A stretch of DNA of 5,613 nucleotides from an uncultured Clostridia bacterium. Its GTDB lineage: Bacteria > Bacillota > Clostridia > Christensenellales > UBA3700. How positions within the stretch are numbered: the stretch's first letter is position 1; each line of letters begins with the position of its first letter. The translations under genes and the position numbers were made by a program. Below the pieces are notes generated by a model. That model did no database searches, was not told the origin of the DNA, and was given only the letters and a program-made list of their open reading frames with translations. The stretch is taken from assembly GCA_947176975.1 (NCBI GenBank), contig CAMWSW010000074.1, forward strand, positions 1 through 5,613. The letters are read 5' to 3'. Shown here in pieces: positions 1 through 5,613 of this stretch.

Positions 1-3000
1 AAAGCGCCGATACAGCCTCCGATATAAGTCCTCTCATATCGTCGATTCCCATTCCGTAGCCTCCGCCCATATATGCGCCTTGCGCCATACCGCCGTTGTT
101 GCCTTGACCGCCCATCATACCCATGAGCATCATACGCATATTCTCTTTATCTTCGTCTTTCTTATTGCGGTTGTACTCGTCAAGTCTGTCTTCGTATTCC
201 TCTTCTGCCTTATTACATCTGCTCTTAGCTATAAGCATAATTACCAAGCTTACAACCGCCAATGCCATAAGCACGCACGCAATCGCCGTCCAACCTGCCA
301 TTGGCAAGCCCAAGAACGCCACCGCGTAAACCTTATCTAACTTGTCAGTTTTTTTGTTGAACTTCTTTCGCTTGCTCTCGTAACCAGCAGTCTTGGATAA
401 GAATACTATAATCAATATTATAGATATCACGCTTGCTATCAATTGCCATAGCGGTATATCTTTGAGTTTCTCGAGTATATCTCCAAGACTTCCGCTTCCG
501 CCTTCTTCTCCACTGCTTGGGTCGTTTCCGCTAGGCGTTGTATCGTCGGGATTGTTGGGCAAATCGGGATCAGTCTGCGGATATGCAGGGTTGCTAGGCG
601 AATTTGGGTCTTTTAAATTAGCTATGTCGTTGGCTGTTACACTAAACTCATGCCATGCCGTCTCTACTGTACCGTCGGCAAATATAAAGTTGCCCAGTTG
701 GTTGTCCTTTATCTTCGCTCTTATCCTATATGGCTTACCAGCTTGCAATGCGTTGTATGCAACCGCGTTGTCATCTGCGTCGACTATCTCGTACTCTATA
801 CCGTTGATTTGTCCGTACGTCAACTTAAGTACGCTTGGCTTTGCATTATCGTTCCACTCTACTGGTATTTGCGCTTTTACTATCTCGTAATCAAATTCAT
901 AATCCCCGTCTATTTCGTATTTGTCTATATACGTATTCTTGAGACTTACTTCTACTCTATACTTGCCTACTTCACTTGGCGCTGTACTCAACTTGGTATA
1001 TCCGTCATAGTAAGTCAAGTCAAACGCTGTAGTAGGCAATGCTCCGTTTGCAACTACAAGTTTTGCGTGTCGTGGATTGGTGTTATATTCCATAGTCGTG
1101 CTTTCCAATGATACGCTGACTTTCGTCAAATCTTTACCTACTCTGAAAACCTTGGATTGTGCAGTGATATCATCCAACTCGTAATTTTGAGTATCTTGCA
1201 ATACTGGTTTAGCTATATAGAACTTGGATTCGCTCTCCGACCATACTATGTCGCTCTCTTTCAACGGCTTGTTTGCATCCAATACATTTCCCGTTGAATC
1301 CGTTTCGTAATACTCGTACTCTACTATTCCGCCGTCAGCGTTGGGATCTCTCAATACAGGTACACTAAACGCTTTGCCGTTGGCGTCAGTCGCCGTCACG
1401 TTCTTCCAACTCGTAGATATTATCTCTGCCTTGACTATATTCCATGGTATATTCCATTTGAAAGCGCCACTTGGGTCTATGTACGACGTTACATCCTCCT
1501 CGTCAGGCAATATATAGTTGCCCTCGTATCCGCTTGCCAATGCAAACGTTACTGTCGCTGTACCCGAAGTACCTACCGTAGTACCTTCATTGGTAGTAGG
1601 ATAAATAGGCTCAAGTCCATTTGGCAACGTCTTGGGATCTAACGTAGCTTTACTTCCGTTGACTTTATCGTATGGCAATTGCAATGCGCTTCCGTCGTCA
1701 TACAGCCACTTGACACCGCCTAAATCAAACTTAACGGGATCTATAGTCCATTGTATAGCATACTCTTGATTATAACCGCTCGAATTTTCTATAAGTCTAA
1801 TAGATGTAGTGTAAGAATCTGCATTTATACCTACGTTATTGTTATCGCTTGTTGACGGTGTAACCAAAATACCATTCACACCATAACCAGTGTCGAGGCG
1901 ATAGCCCGTTGGCAAACTTACCTTAAAGCTATATCTCTTGCCGTTGTATGGCAAGTGACCCGATAATGTTACGTTTGTCTGCGACTGTGAAATATCCGCA
2001 TCTTCAAAATGACCGCGCATTAACAAGTCATTGTTATAAACATTCCAAGTAATAACCTTTCTTAAAGGCGCAGGACTTATCGCTAAAGTTGTCCTAGATG
2101 TCAAATTAGGCAGATAACTTCCGCTTGTTGTCTTTACACTTAACGTATATGAGGTATCTCCTATCAGATTACTAAAATCCAACTTGACAGGAATCTGTCT
2201 GGAATATTCATCCAACACTATATTGCCTTGGTTTATCGTAACCGGCGGTAAGCCTTGAGCATTTGCTTCAACCGTAATAGGCATGGTCTTGCCAGTATGT
2301 ATAATTGTGCTTTGCGATATATCTATATATACGTCAATGATATCGCCAACCGCGCCCGTCAGTGCGCTGTTTTGCAAAGTATCGGTTATACTTAAGTCTA
2401 TCTGCGCTTTCGCAACTTGGAATTCCAACTTATTGTTGTTTGTACGCCATCTAGTATTTGCAGTGTCATTAAGCGTAACGACAAGTTGATAATTCTCCAC
2501 GTCGTACGCTGTGACTTTGTAACTACTATTGCTGAAAGACACGTCGTTGTATTTAGGACCGCTTGGCACAGATATTGTATAATAGTTTAGATAGTCCGAA
2601 TTGTACTCCACTTGGAATTCTACGCCTTGGTTGCCGTTATACTCTTTGACATTGTCTCCTATAAATTTCGGAAAATCTATTTTCTTTTTATCTATAGAAA
2701 AATCTACCAATCTTTCATTGCCATTTTTGTCGTCTGACCACACATTGCTACCGCCAATAGTGAGTTTGACCATATAATCGCCAAATACCGTCGGCTTGCT
2801 TATTGGAGACTGCGAATTCCTATCGAAATATTCTACGCTAACGATGCTTGCAAAACTTGATGTATACCAAGATTGAGTTTCAACTCCTTGCGGATTTCCA
2901 TTGTACTCTATCGAAAATTCTTCCGGTACGTCAAATACGTAAGCGGAACTTTGATCTGCCAATGTCAAATCAAGATTGAATGCAGGGCGAACGGCAAACG

Positions 3001-4159
3001 TACCACCGTTCGTATCACTGATCGAAGTGCTAGTAACCGCAGTATTTGACAGACTACCTGTTGCAGTTAGATACCAAGCGCTCGTTGCATTATGATGGGC
3101 GCCGGAACGCACCCAAGCGAACTTGCTATTACTAATTCCCCATTGGTCTGCGTTCAATCTCCATATTCCACCGTAAGCAGTAAAATCTTGACTGGTGTTT
3201 TGCCCTGTCTCGGAAACGGAAGGAATCCACAGCAAATCGTTGCCCCAATCATAGTAGTTAGTCTTTCCTTGTACGGCTATAGTGCCGGAACCGGAATACC
3301 ATTTGTTTGATGGTATATCATACTTCGAAGAATCATTCGGAGAAGTATGTAAGACGTTCGAACCTTGCGTACCTTGCATTATATCATACCAGTTCTCATA
3401 TTGTTGGTACAAAACTTGATTCGGCTTAATAATAAAGTTTGTTATGCTACCCGTTTCGCTAGTATTCGTATATATACCAAATGGATAGCCGTCATCACCG
3501 TATATATCAGTATCAGTAAAATCTACCAAGTTGCTTCCATTGCTCGTATATTTTGTGCCATTATTGAGAAGTCCCGCTCTAATATAACTTGTGCTGTACA
3601 TAGTAGATGGATAAGTTGCAGAAAAATCGGTATTGCTCGACGGTTTCCATGCTCCCCAATTGCTGTCATACGCTACGTCTTTTAACATGAGCGTAAGTAT
3701 AACGTGCGCGCTATTACTATTATCCGTAGTAGTCAACGCCGTGACTATCCAATCTTTGCCGTCTAACTTTACTACGATATTTTTACCATTGGCAGTTCTT
3801 ATATCTTGAGAATCCATACCACTGTGAATTGACTTGACAGAATTATTTGCATAAGTATTTTTTTGCGCTTTTGCATTATCTTCTACGTCTGCAAAAGTAG
3901 CGTTTTCTCCTGCTAATTTAGAGTATAACTTTTCCAAAGCAGTTGCATTAAACACGTTGCCGTTCACTTGTGTAGAACGAGTATTCTTACCTATAAGCAA
4001 ATCTGTCTCAATAAAATCAGCGCTCGAAGTTGTAATTACCGCGCTCTCTCCGACTTCGTTACTCCCTATTAACGATATTGCAAAACTAATTACGATAAGC
4101 ATTGCTACTATAATGCTCGTCAAATAAATAAGTTTTGACCTATGTTTTCTTAGATTCAT
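1..4159 (-). CDS. Large secreted/membrane-anchored surface protein with DUF6273-like head and Ig-like (MBG-type) repeats; 3' end beyond window
   Basis: I translated the complete frame: 1386 codons without a stop, starting at ATG 4159-4157 and leaving the window still open. The start is supported by an AGAGAGG ribosome binding site 6 nt upstream and a following signal-like segment (basic MNLRKHRSK, then a hydrophobic stretch at about residues 11-32). Residues ~108-402 resemble DUF6273: SYIRAGLL (191-198), DLLWIPS (308-314), WVRSGAHHN (349-357) and the typical closing FAVRPAFNL (388-396). Residues ~408-1175 form about seven Ig/MBG-like modules. Their junctions recur near 487, 582, 692, 805, 908, 1005 and 1093 (VAKAQI, ISPAPL, IVKAEI, IVKAQI), with YNG/YNT motifs near 417, 507, 738 and 1025. 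Residues ~1180-1226 are a Pro/Asp/Ser/Gly-rich stalk. A membrane helix follows (~1237-1256), then a Lys-rich loop, a 33-residue hydrophobic stretch (~1277-1310), a charged segment, and a Met/Gly tail (1341-1371). No LPXTG is visible. The role is probably adhesion or envelope interaction, which is inference; no specific function is recognised. Confidence 0.9.
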   Translation of the reverse strand, partial: MNLRKHRSKLIYLTSIIVAMLIVISFAISLIGSNEVGESAVITTSSADFIETDLLIGKNTRSTQVNGNVFNATALEKLYSKLAGENATFADVEDNAKAQKNTYANNSVKSIHSGMDSQDIRTANGKNIVVKLDGKDWIVTALTTTDNSNSAHVILTLMLKDVAYDSNWGAWKPSSNTDFSATYPSTMYSTSYIRAGLLNNGTKYTSNGSNLVDFTDTDIYGDDGYPFGIYTNTSETGSITNFIIKPNQVLYQQYENWYDIMQGTQGSNVLHTSPNDSSKYDIPSNKWYSGSGTIAVQGKTNYYDWGNDLLWIPSVSETGQNTSQDFTAYGGIWRLNADQWGISNSKFAWVRSGAHHNATSAWYLTATGSLSNTAVTSTSISDTNGGTFAVRPAFNLDLTLADQSSAYVFDVPEEFSIEYNGNPQGVETQSWYTSSFASIVSVEYFDRNSQSPISKPTVFGDYMVKLTIGGSNVWSDDKNGNERLVDFSIDKKKIDFPKFIGDNVKEYNGNQGVEFQVEYNSDYLNYYTISVPSGPKYNDVSFSNSSYKVTAYDVENYQLVVTLNDTANTRWRTNNNKLEFQVAKAQIDLSITDTLQNSALTGAVGDIIDVYIDISQSTIIHTGKTMPITVEANAQGLPPVTINQGNIVLDEYSRQIPVKLDFSNLIGDTSYTLSVKTTSGSYLPNLTSRTTLAISPAPLRKVITWNVYNNDLLMRGHFEDADISQSQTNVTLSGHLPYNGKRYSFKVSLPTGYRLDTGYGVNGILVTPSTSDNNNVGINADSYTTSIRLIENSSGYNQEYAIQWTIDPVKFDLGGVKWLYDDGSALQLPYDKVNGSKATLDPKTLPNGLEPIYPTTNEGTTVGTSGTATVTFALASGYEGNYILPDEEDVTSYIDPSGAFKWNIPWNIVKAEIISTSWKNVTATDANGKAFSVPVLRDPNADGGIVEYEYYETDSTGNVLDANKPLKESDIVWSESESKFYIAKPVLQDTQNYELDDITAQSKVFRVGKDLTKVSVSLESTTMEYNTNPRHAKLVVANGALPTTAFDLTYYDGYTKLSTAPSEVGKYRVEVSLKNTYIDKYEIDGDYEFDYEIVKAQIPVEWNDNAKPSVLKLTYGQINGIEYEIVDADDNAVAYNALQAGKPYRIRAKIKDNQLGNFIFADGTVETAWHEFSVTANDIANLKDPNSPSNPAYPQTDPDLPNNPDDTTPSGNDPSSGEEGGSGSLGDILEKLKDIPLWQLIASVISIILIIVFLSKTAGYESKRKKFNKKTDKLDKVYAVAFLGLPMAGWTAIACVLMALAVVSLVIMLIAKSRCNKAEEEYEDRLDEYNRNKKDEDKENMRMMLMGMMGGQGNNGGMAQGAYMGGGYGMGIDDMRGLISEAVSAL

Positions 4160-4165
4160 TGTTAA

Positions 4166-4175
4166 CCTCTCTCTT
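4166..4175 (-). promoter_or_regulatory. Ribosome binding site of the surface-protein gene
   Basis: The minus strand reads AAGAGAGAGG, then the 6-nt spacer TTAACA, then ATG at 4159. The purine-rich core GAGAGG (4171-4166) is a good match to the anti-Shine-Dalgarno and fixes the start codon. The next in-frame Met is inside the hydrophobic segment, so it would be a poor start. Confidence 0.8.
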
Positions 4176-4199
4176 GTCAAGGATAATTTCTCAATGTAA

Positions 4200-4205
4200 A
4201 TTATA
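4200..4205 (-). promoter_or_regulatory. Orphan -10-like TATAAT upstream of the surface-protein gene
   Basis: The minus strand has a perfect TATAAT at 4205-4200, about 40 nt before the start codon. At 16-18 bp spacing the upstream hexamers (such as AGCGTG) do not resemble TTGACA, and there is no TG extension. It could be an activator-dependent or weak basal promoter, or chance in AT-rich DNA. It matters because it is the only -10-like site found between the inverted repeat and the gene. Confidence 0.25.
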
Positions 4206-4233
4206 CTTTTCTCTTATATAGTCACGCTGTACT

Positions 4234-4249
4234 TATAGAATTTTCTATA
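4234..4249. repeat. Short inverted repeat TATAGAA-TT-TTCTATA in the leader/upstream region
   Basis: Two perfect 7-bp arms (4234-4240 and 4243-4249) are separated by TT. It lies about 75-90 bp upstream of the surface-protein start. It could be an operator for a dimeric regulator or a weak AU-rich leader hairpin. Because the surrounding DNA is very AT-rich, chance is possible. Confidence 0.35.
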
Positions 4250-4263
4250 CAATAGGTACTTCT

Positions 4264-4286
4264 AATTCCAAAATTTGTATATTTTT
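4264..4286 (+). repeat. Degenerate third copy of the 29-bp repeat arm
   Basis: Aligned without gaps to the left arm (from 4330), this stretch matches at 19 of 23 positions: AATTCCAAAA, then TTT in place of AAA, then GTATA, one mismatch, then TTTT. It has the same orientation as the left arm, so it is inverted relative to the right arm. It may be a decayed recombination site or an operator copy. AT-richness makes part of the match cheap, but the shared AATTCC start and correctly placed GTATA are suggestive. Confidence 0.4.
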
Positions 4287-4329
4287 TATATATAAACAAA
4301 CTTTGTTTCCCTATCTTTTGAAGATTCTA

Positions 4330-4358
4330 AATTCCAAAAAAAGTATACTTTTACTGAC
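4330..4358 (+). repeat. Left 29-bp inverted-repeat arm
   Basis: It is an exact reverse complement of 4428-4456. It runs from AATTCC through a run of seven A, then GTATAC, to TTTTACTGAC. Inside it is a 14-bp self-palindrome, AAAAGTATACTTTT (4339-4352), with asymmetric flanks (AATTCCAAA outward, ACTGAC inward). This layout resembles a recombinase site with a symmetric core and polarity set by the flanks. Identity stops abruptly on both sides: 4329 and 4457 do not pair, nor do 4359 and 4427. Confidence 0.95.
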
Positions 4359-4367
4359 CCAAAGGTA

Positions 4368-4396
4368 TTGCAATTTTTCTACGCGTGAAGTATAAT
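4368..4396 (+). promoter_or_regulatory. Sigma-A-type promoter inside the inverted-repeat segment, pointing right
   Basis: The -35 element is TTGCAA (4368-4373), the spacer is exactly 17 bp, and the -10 is a perfect TATAAT (4391-4396). The expected start is near 4403. As sequenced it transcribes away from the surface-protein gene, across the right arm, and into the terminator at 4493-4531, giving an RNA of about 125-130 nt with no evident gene. It is the best promoter in the intergenic region, and no comparable one faces the surface-protein gene. Confidence 0.75.
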
Positions 4397-4427
4397 GTAT
4401 TTGAAAAATTATGCTCTTTCGAGAGTA

Positions 4428-4456
4428 GTCAGTAAAAGTATACTTTTTTTGGAATT
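4428..4456 (-). repeat. Right 29-bp inverted-repeat arm
   Basis: It is a perfect 29/29 reverse complement of the left arm at 4330-4358, and it carries the same 14-bp palindrome AAAAGTATACTTTT at 4434-4447. Such exact identity in otherwise loose AT-rich intergenic DNA implies selection or recent origin, as expected for recombination sites or transposon ends. Confidence 0.95.
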
Positions 4457-4459
4457 GTG

Positions 4460-4477
4460 AAAAATTTATAAATTTTT
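4460..4477. repeat. AT-only perfect palindrome beside the right arm
   Basis: AAAAATTTATAAATTTTT is an 18-bp perfect palindrome that starts 4 bp outside the right arm. Its A/T tracts suggest bent or easily melted DNA, possibly a site for an architectural protein. Chance in this AT-rich stretch is also plausible. Confidence 0.4.
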
Positions 4478-4492
4478 AGAAAATTTGCGGTT

Positions 4493-4531
4493 AAAAAATG
4501 CAACGCTAACAAATAGCGTTGCATTTTTTTT
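4493..4531. terminator. Bidirectional intrinsic terminator
   Basis: A perfect 16-bp stem (AAAAAATGCAACGCTA at 4493-4508, paired with 4514-4529) closes on a 5-nt ACAAA loop. Eight T (4524-4531) follow on the plus strand and six T on the minus strand, so it should terminate in both directions. On the minus strand it ends the permease transcript arriving from the right. On the plus strand it stops RNA from the promoter at 4368-4396 before it runs antisense into the permease gene. Confidence 0.92.
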
Positions 4532-4545
4532 ATAATTTGTTTGTT

Positions 4546-4573
4546 GAGATTTCTCGACTTCGCTCGAAATGAC
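4546..4573 (-). repeat. Dispersed intergenic repeat (GTCATTTCGAGCGAAG-type, REP-like)
   Basis: The minus strand reads GTCATTTCGAGCGAAG, continuing TCGAGAAATCTC. I recognise this as a short intergenic repeat recurring in many bacterial genomes, often just after genes. Its signature false peptide RFLDFARND appears on the plus strand here. It folds weakly: ATTTC..GA (4549-4557) pairs with TCGAAAT (4564-4570) with a 2-nt bulge. It sits 20-47 bp beyond the permease stop codon. Copy number in this genome cannot be judged from the window. Confidence 0.65.
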
Positions 4574-4593
4574 ATTACGTTAGCGCAAGCGTG

Positions 4594-5613
4594 TTACAAT
4601 GTTCTTATACTCTCTATCGGAGGTTTACGCGAGTACATTGCCACAGGTATTACCGTGGATACGATAGCCGTCAAGAGCGCAATGCCGAATATGCACAGCG
4701 CGGACAGCGGTCCGAATGAGAATATGCTGATTACGATAATCGTCTCGGCGGTGAGAATGCTGTTGAGCAATACGCACAGTCCAAACGTACCCAATACGGA
4801 AACGAGGAAACATATAAGCGCGATAATCATCGACTCTGACATAAATATCTTGTAAACGTCGCGAGTACGCGCGCCGATTGCTCGAAGTATGCCAATCTCC
4901 TTTCTCTTTGCGCTGATAGACGCCGAGATGAAATTGAACATCAACAAGAAGGCAAACAATGCAAGCACTAGACCCGATATGAGGAATGCCGTGCCCAACG
5001 TATCCGCCATATCGATAAACATCTCGAGCTGCTGCATTTGCGTATTCATGATAATGACAGTCGAATCGTCTTCCCCGCGAGCATACGTCATATTGACAAG
5101 TTCTTGCACCGACGCATTGTCGTGAGTGAACGGAACGTATACCGAGCTGATGAAAGCGTCTTCAGGCGCAACGTAGTTGGTCACGAATTCGCTGCGGTAG
5201 CTGTCGTAATTCTCGGAGATATAATATTTGGTGTAAAGATCGTCGGAAAGATATGCGCAACGGTCGTTGATATTTTCAAAGAACATCCCCGCCAAAGTTA
5301 CGTTCTCAAACTCATTATAGATATTCTTGATGCCTATATCGACTTGGCAATCGGGGAAATACCCGCGCGCTTCCTCGAATAAATCCAAAATCTCCTGTCT
5401 TGAAAGATTGAGTGACGAGATATTATAGAGCTTGTGAAGAGGATCGACGGCATATTGTGCCTCGGACTGCACACTCCAACGCTCGTTATTCCACTGCTGC
5501 CAAGCTTCATTATAAGCGTCCATTTCCTCCTTGGTTGCATCGTCAGGACGCATTGGTTCGGGATTTTCTGCAATGAATTTTTCATAAGCGGTTTGTCTGG
5601 CATTGTATATGAG
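4594..5613 (-). CDS. ABC exporter permease, FtsX/MacB-like, C-terminal part; 5' end beyond window
   Basis: The frame is open from the right edge to the TAA at 4596-4594, giving 339 visible residues. The Met at 5553 is internal, because 20 further in-frame codons precede it up to the edge. The first ~200 visible residues form a charged extracellular domain rich in Asp, Glu, Tyr and Asn. Three membrane segments follow: about 205-232, 259-287 (IIALICFLVSVLGTFGLCVL) and 293-326. Between the first two is SAKRKEIGILRAIGA (~233-247), the cytoplasmic motif of FtsX-family permeases that contacts the ATPase. The end, YSRKPPIESIRTL, is also typical (R/K-P-I-E-x-I/L-R). Such proteins act with an ABC ATPase in lipoprotein or peptide export or envelope stress. 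The ATPase, and an N-terminal membrane segment, would lie to the right, either as a separate gene or fused. The substrate cannot be read from sequence. Confidence 0.93.
   Translation of the reverse strand, partial: LIYNARQTAYEKFIAENPEPMRPDDATKEEMDAYNEAWQQWNNERWSVQSEAQYAVDPLHKLYNISSLNLSRQEILDLFEEARGYFPDCQVDIGIKNIYNEFENVTLAGMFFENINDRCAYLSDDLYTKYYISENYDSYRSEFVTNYVAPEDAFISSVYVPFTHDNASVQELVNMTYARGEDDSTVIIMNTQMQQLEMFIDMADTLGTAFLISGLVLALFAFLLMFNFISASISAKRKEIGILRAIGARTRDVYKIFMSESMIIALICFLVSVLGTFGLCVLLNSILTAETIIVISIFSFGPLSALCIFGIALLTAIVSTVIPVAMYSRKPPIESIRTL

Larger units (their letters stand above)
4330..4456. other. Putative invertible promoter segment (127 bp, bounded by perfect inverted repeats)
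   Basis: Two perfect 29-bp inverted repeats enclose 69 bp (4359-4427) that carries a near-consensus promoter. The segment lies about 170 bp upstream of a giant surface-protein gene, the classic target of promoter inversion in gut bacteria. As sequenced, the promoter points away from the gene (OFF). Inverting 4330-4456 would place TATAAT at about 4395-4390 on the minus strand, giving a start near 4383 and a leader of about 220-230 nt. The interior also has a small CTCT-TTCG-AGAG hairpin (4414-4425). No recombinase is in the window. The alternatives are a MITE-like element, since AATT at both ends could be a target duplication, or a paired operator. Inversion itself is inferred, not seen. Confidence 0.65.
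4160..4593. other. Intergenic regulatory region, no gene
   Basis: These 434 bases separate two minus-strand genes and contain no reading frame with a credible start, RBS and protein-like composition. The DNA between 4180 and 4500 is much more AT-rich than the flanking genes. Contents from right to left: dispersed repeat, bidirectional terminator, AT palindrome, inverted-repeat promoter segment, degenerate arm copy, short palindrome, orphan -10, and RBS. The terminator separates the two genes transcriptionally, so the surface-protein gene is probably expressed on its own. Confidence 0.8.

Noticed and set aside
393..890. Plus-strand open frame with many Ser/Leu residues
   Set aside because: It lies opposite the continuous 1386-codon minus-strand gene, has biased low-complexity composition and no convincing RBS. 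It is a shadow frame, as are the other plus-strand frames between 80 and 3685.
1186..1206. LPNNP (protein residues ~1200-1204) in the stalk as a sortase motif
   Set aside because: It is not LPXTG, lacks an adjacent hydrophobic segment and basic tail, and is followed by more stalk before the membrane helix. The coordinates given here are residue numbers.
3858..3864. Run of seven T (A7 in the coding strand) as a slippage-based phase-variation tract
   Set aside because: Seven is short for a contingency tract and the frame is intact. Similar runs are common in AT-rich DNA.
4175..4180. TTGACA on the minus strand just upstream of the RBS, as a -35 box
   Set aside because: A -10 at 17 bp spacing would fall inside the coding sequence and is not TATAAT-like. 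The site overlaps the RBS region, so it is chance.
4330..4456. CRISPR or attenuator interpretation of the repeats
   Set aside because: There are only two copies in inverted, not direct, orientation, and no spacer periodicity. As an RNA hairpin the 69-nt loop and lack of a following T run at the gene-proximal side do not suit an attenuator.
4541..4855. Plus-strand frame beginning LRFLDFARNDI
   Set aside because: Its start is the translation of the dispersed repeat, a well-known false-peptide signature, and the rest is antisense to the permease gene.
4889..5382. Overlapping plus-strand frames at 4889-5125 and 5038-5382
   Set aside because: Both are antisense to the well-supported permease coding frame and show no family motifs.
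5551..5553. ATG at 5553 as the true permease start
   Set aside because: The frame stays open for 20 more codons to the edge, and the protein would lack its N-terminal membrane segment. It is an internal Met.
5334..5603. Minus-strand frame overlapping the permease in another frame
   Set aside because: The permease frame covers the same stretch without interruption to the window edge and shows coherent protein features. This one does not.

Overview
This window looks like part of a chromosome from a low-GC, monoderm, anaerobic gut-type bacterium, most likely an uncultured Clostridia lineage. That is an inference from style. The evidence is AT-rich intergenic DNA with strong A/T-flanked hairpin terminators, an AGAGAGG-type ribosome binding site, a giant secreted protein built of Ig-like repeats, and a Bacillota-style FtsX/MacB exporter permease.

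Layout. Positions 4159 down to 1 (minus strand) are a single uninterrupted reading frame of 1386 codons that runs off the left edge. It encodes a large cell-surface protein: an N-terminal membrane/signal segment, a DUF6273-like head, about seven MBG/Ig-like modules of roughly 90-110 residues, a Pro/Asp/Ser/Gly-rich stalk, a C-terminal membrane anchor, and a cytoplasmic Met/Gly-rich tail. No LPXTG sortase signal is seen. Positions 4594-5613 (minus strand) are the C-terminal part of an ABC exporter permease (FtsX family) that enters from the right edge. Both genes are cut by the window.

The 434-base gap between them (4160-4593) is the notable part. From right to left it holds: a GTCATTTCGAGCGAAG-type dispersed intergenic repeat (4546-4573); a perfect 16-bp-stem terminator with T runs on both strands (4493-4531); an AT-only palindrome (4460-4477); and a pair of perfect 29-bp inverted repeats (4330-4358 and 4428-4456) enclosing 69 bp. 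That 69-bp segment contains a near-consensus sigma-A promoter (TTGCAA, 17 bp, TATAAT) pointing right, away from the surface-protein gene. Then follow a degenerate third copy of the repeat arm (about 4264-4286), a short palindrome (4234-4249), and the surface-protein RBS (4166-4175).

Interpretation. The arrangement matches a phase-variable invertible promoter ('invertron') caught in the OFF orientation. As sequenced, the promoter fires away from the gene and its transcript would stop at the terminator about 130 nt later. Inverting the segment would aim the same promoter at the surface-protein gene with a leader of about 220-230 nt. No recombinase gene lies in the window, so inversion is inferred from sequence architecture only. 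The main alternative is a MITE-like insertion, because the repeats end in palindromic AATT.
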